64,000 nucleotides of DNA, taken from positions 7,470,605 through 7,534,604 of the forward strand of contig NC_046651.1 in NCBI RefSeq assembly GCF_900324485.2, in the 5' to 3' direction. The notes below the pieces were generated by a model. That model saw only the letters and a program-made list of their open reading frames with translations. It was not told the origin of the DNA and made no database searches. Origin of the DNA: Mastacembelus armatus. Its lineage: Eukaryota > Chordata > Actinopteri > Synbranchiformes > Mastacembelidae. Each line of letters begins with the position of its first letter. The first letter of the stretch is position 1. Shown here piece by piece: positions 62,652 to 64,000 of the stretch. Both the position numbers and the translations under genes were made by a program.

Positions 62652-63869
62652 ATGGCAACTTACTGTCTTACTGTGGCCCGGCTTCAGGTAAGAGACAAAA
62701 CAGGCTTATCCAGTCATATCTAGATAGCAGAGAAGGATGTCACCTGTCAGGTTAGATTATATAAATGTCATATATTGCTTGGTACGCCTCGGCAGAGCGC
62801 TGAGAGCGGTTACTGCGGGTAAATGAGCTGTCAAACAGTCACTGGTTTGCTGGACAGGTCATCGTGTCCCGACTGCTCTGTCTGCATCCAGGGACTAACA
62901 AGGAATTTGTCACTGGCTTAATAAAACACCACCAAAGTCCCATTTTACATCATGTTCGTCCCAGTATCCCCAGCCCTTCAGTTCACGTGGTTAGGCTGCT
63001 ATTGGGAATGGAGCTTGGTGTTTAATAGCAAGGTTAACCACAAGGTTAGCGGTCCGACACCGGCAAACAGCTGCTGACAGGGAAAAGTTTTAAAATTAAC
63101 CTACAGCGAATAATAGAGAACCCTATCTGTTCATTTGGTATTGGTCCAATGATTCATTATGTTTGTTTATTTGGCCAATAACAGCAGGGCCGATCCGTAA
63201 CACATCTGGTAACACATCTGGTTCAGCTGCTGGACAGTTTGTTCTTGTTGTTTTTGTCTTTGCTAACTTTATTTGCTGTTTTGCGGTGACATCTTGCCTT
63301 TAAGCTCAGTTACACAGCTGTTCAGGACAATCTTACGTCTCAGTCCTTCCTCCTGTTTTTGGCCCTTCTACTACAAGCAGTACACAGTGCAGTAAATCCA
63401 GTGACAGACACTGATTTGAAATTCAATTTTTAATATGTATGAAAAACTATACATTGGCAGGAGAGACATTAAAAGCATTTAAGGGGATTGGAGCCAGTGT
63501 TTCCACAGATTGAAAATGTGTTTGTGGTTGACCTCAGAGAAGGATGGTGGATCTGACACTTGCAAAACTCTGGACATTGATTTTTTTTTTTTTCATATCA
63601 CTACAGTTTTTTGTCATTTTTCATCTAGGAAGAGTAATCTGTTTGCTTTAACTGTCTAAATAAGCCTTGGTTGTGTGTGGTTTTGCAGCTCTCTTATGAT
63701 AGTCGTATTTTTGTTGTTGTTTCTAGGTGGCCCTGGGTCATGGTGCACGGCGCTTGCATCTATCAGCAGCTTACAGAGCCAAGGCCAAAGTGTCCATGAG
63801 CCGCTTTGAGCCCACTTCTTTTGTCAACTACGAGAGGCTCCAATCCAATGTTGAAATTGTGCGAAAAAG
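62652..63869 (+). CDS. aco2: aco2, first two coding exons (partial gene)
   Basis: Exons 62652-62687 (MATYCLTVARLQ) and 63727-63869 (VALGHGARRLHLSAAYRAKA then VSMSRFEPTSFVNYERLQ and NVEIVRKR) join in phase and match the start of mitochondrial aconitase (human MAPYSLLVTRLQKALG ... AMSHFEPNEYIHYDLL ... NINIVRKR). Aconitase interconverts citrate and isocitrate in the TCA cycle. The N-terminus is basic and hydroxylated without acidic residues, as expected of a mitochondrial targeting peptide. The 4Fe-4S ligands and catalytic residues lie beyond the window. PHF5A-ACO2 adjacency is as in human. Confidence 0.95.
62688..63726 (+). other. aco2: aco2 intron 1
   Basis: Bounded by GTAAGA and TTTCTAG. Nothing recognised inside apart from short T runs. 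Confidence 0.8.
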
Positions 63870-64000
63870 GTCAGTGTTTTACTATTATTTACTCTGAGTC
63901 ACATCACTGTTTCCCCCTCTACTCCCTTATCTTTGACCTGATGTTTGAATTCTGATGTTTTTTGTCCTTTACCACAGTTTGTAACCTTTGTTCTAGTGTG

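Overview
This window is vertebrate nuclear DNA, almost certainly from a ray-finned (percomorph-like) fish. The genes are compact, with short GT-AG introns. The repeats are typical of teleosts: Tc1/mariner, piggyBac and hAT-like DNA elements, L2/Maui-like and RNase H-bearing LINEs, and long CA/GT microsatellites. The gene order ep300 - l3mbtl2 - chadl - rangap1 - zc3h7b - tef - phf5a - aco2 matches human 22q13.2. TOB2, which lies between TEF and PHF5A in human, is not seen. I found no retrovirus-like element, tRNA, rRNA or CRISPR array.

Layout. 0-2.4 kb: first coding exon, intron 1 and promoter side of ep300 (minus). 2.4-9.4 kb: intergenic, with a decayed piggyBac transposase and a Tc1 element interrupted by a LINE that itself carries another repeat. 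9.4-21 kb: l3mbtl2 (plus), a Polycomb-type MBT reader whose frame here opens with a THAP zinc finger; two more THAP modules and a 46-bp minisatellite sit in its third coding intron. 21.3-24.9 kb: chadl (minus), a secreted leucine-rich-repeat protein. 27.7-32.1 kb: rangap1 (minus). 33.5-46.6 kb: zc3h7b (plus), with an unexpected short C-terminus and a long 3' UTR. 47.4-54.7 kb: tef (plus), with two alternative first exons. 55.4-57.0 kb: phf5a (minus). 62.65 kb to the end: first two exons of aco2 (plus).

The most unusual part is 57.3-62.6 kb, between phf5a and aco2. Two nearly identical 3' parts of an RNase H-bearing LINE flank a small four-coding-exon gene for a 135-residue protein that is essentially only the KIX domain of p300 plus its N-terminal flank. 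Its 5' side (58341-58816) is an inverted copy, about 96% identical by eye, of the first 475 bp of ep300 intron 1 at the other end of the window. Its start codon lies in that former intron sequence, and its last residues and stop lie at or in the adjoining LINE. It therefore looks like an internally deleted, rearranged duplicate of ep300 that became a free-standing KIX gene.

Exon-by-exon reconstruction gave unbroken frames for l3mbtl2 (868 aa), chadl (774 aa), rangap1 (565 aa), zc3h7b (901 aa), tef (302 or 317 aa), phf5a (110 aa) and the KIX gene (135 aa). Family comparisons rest on my memory of the human proteins, not on a database search.
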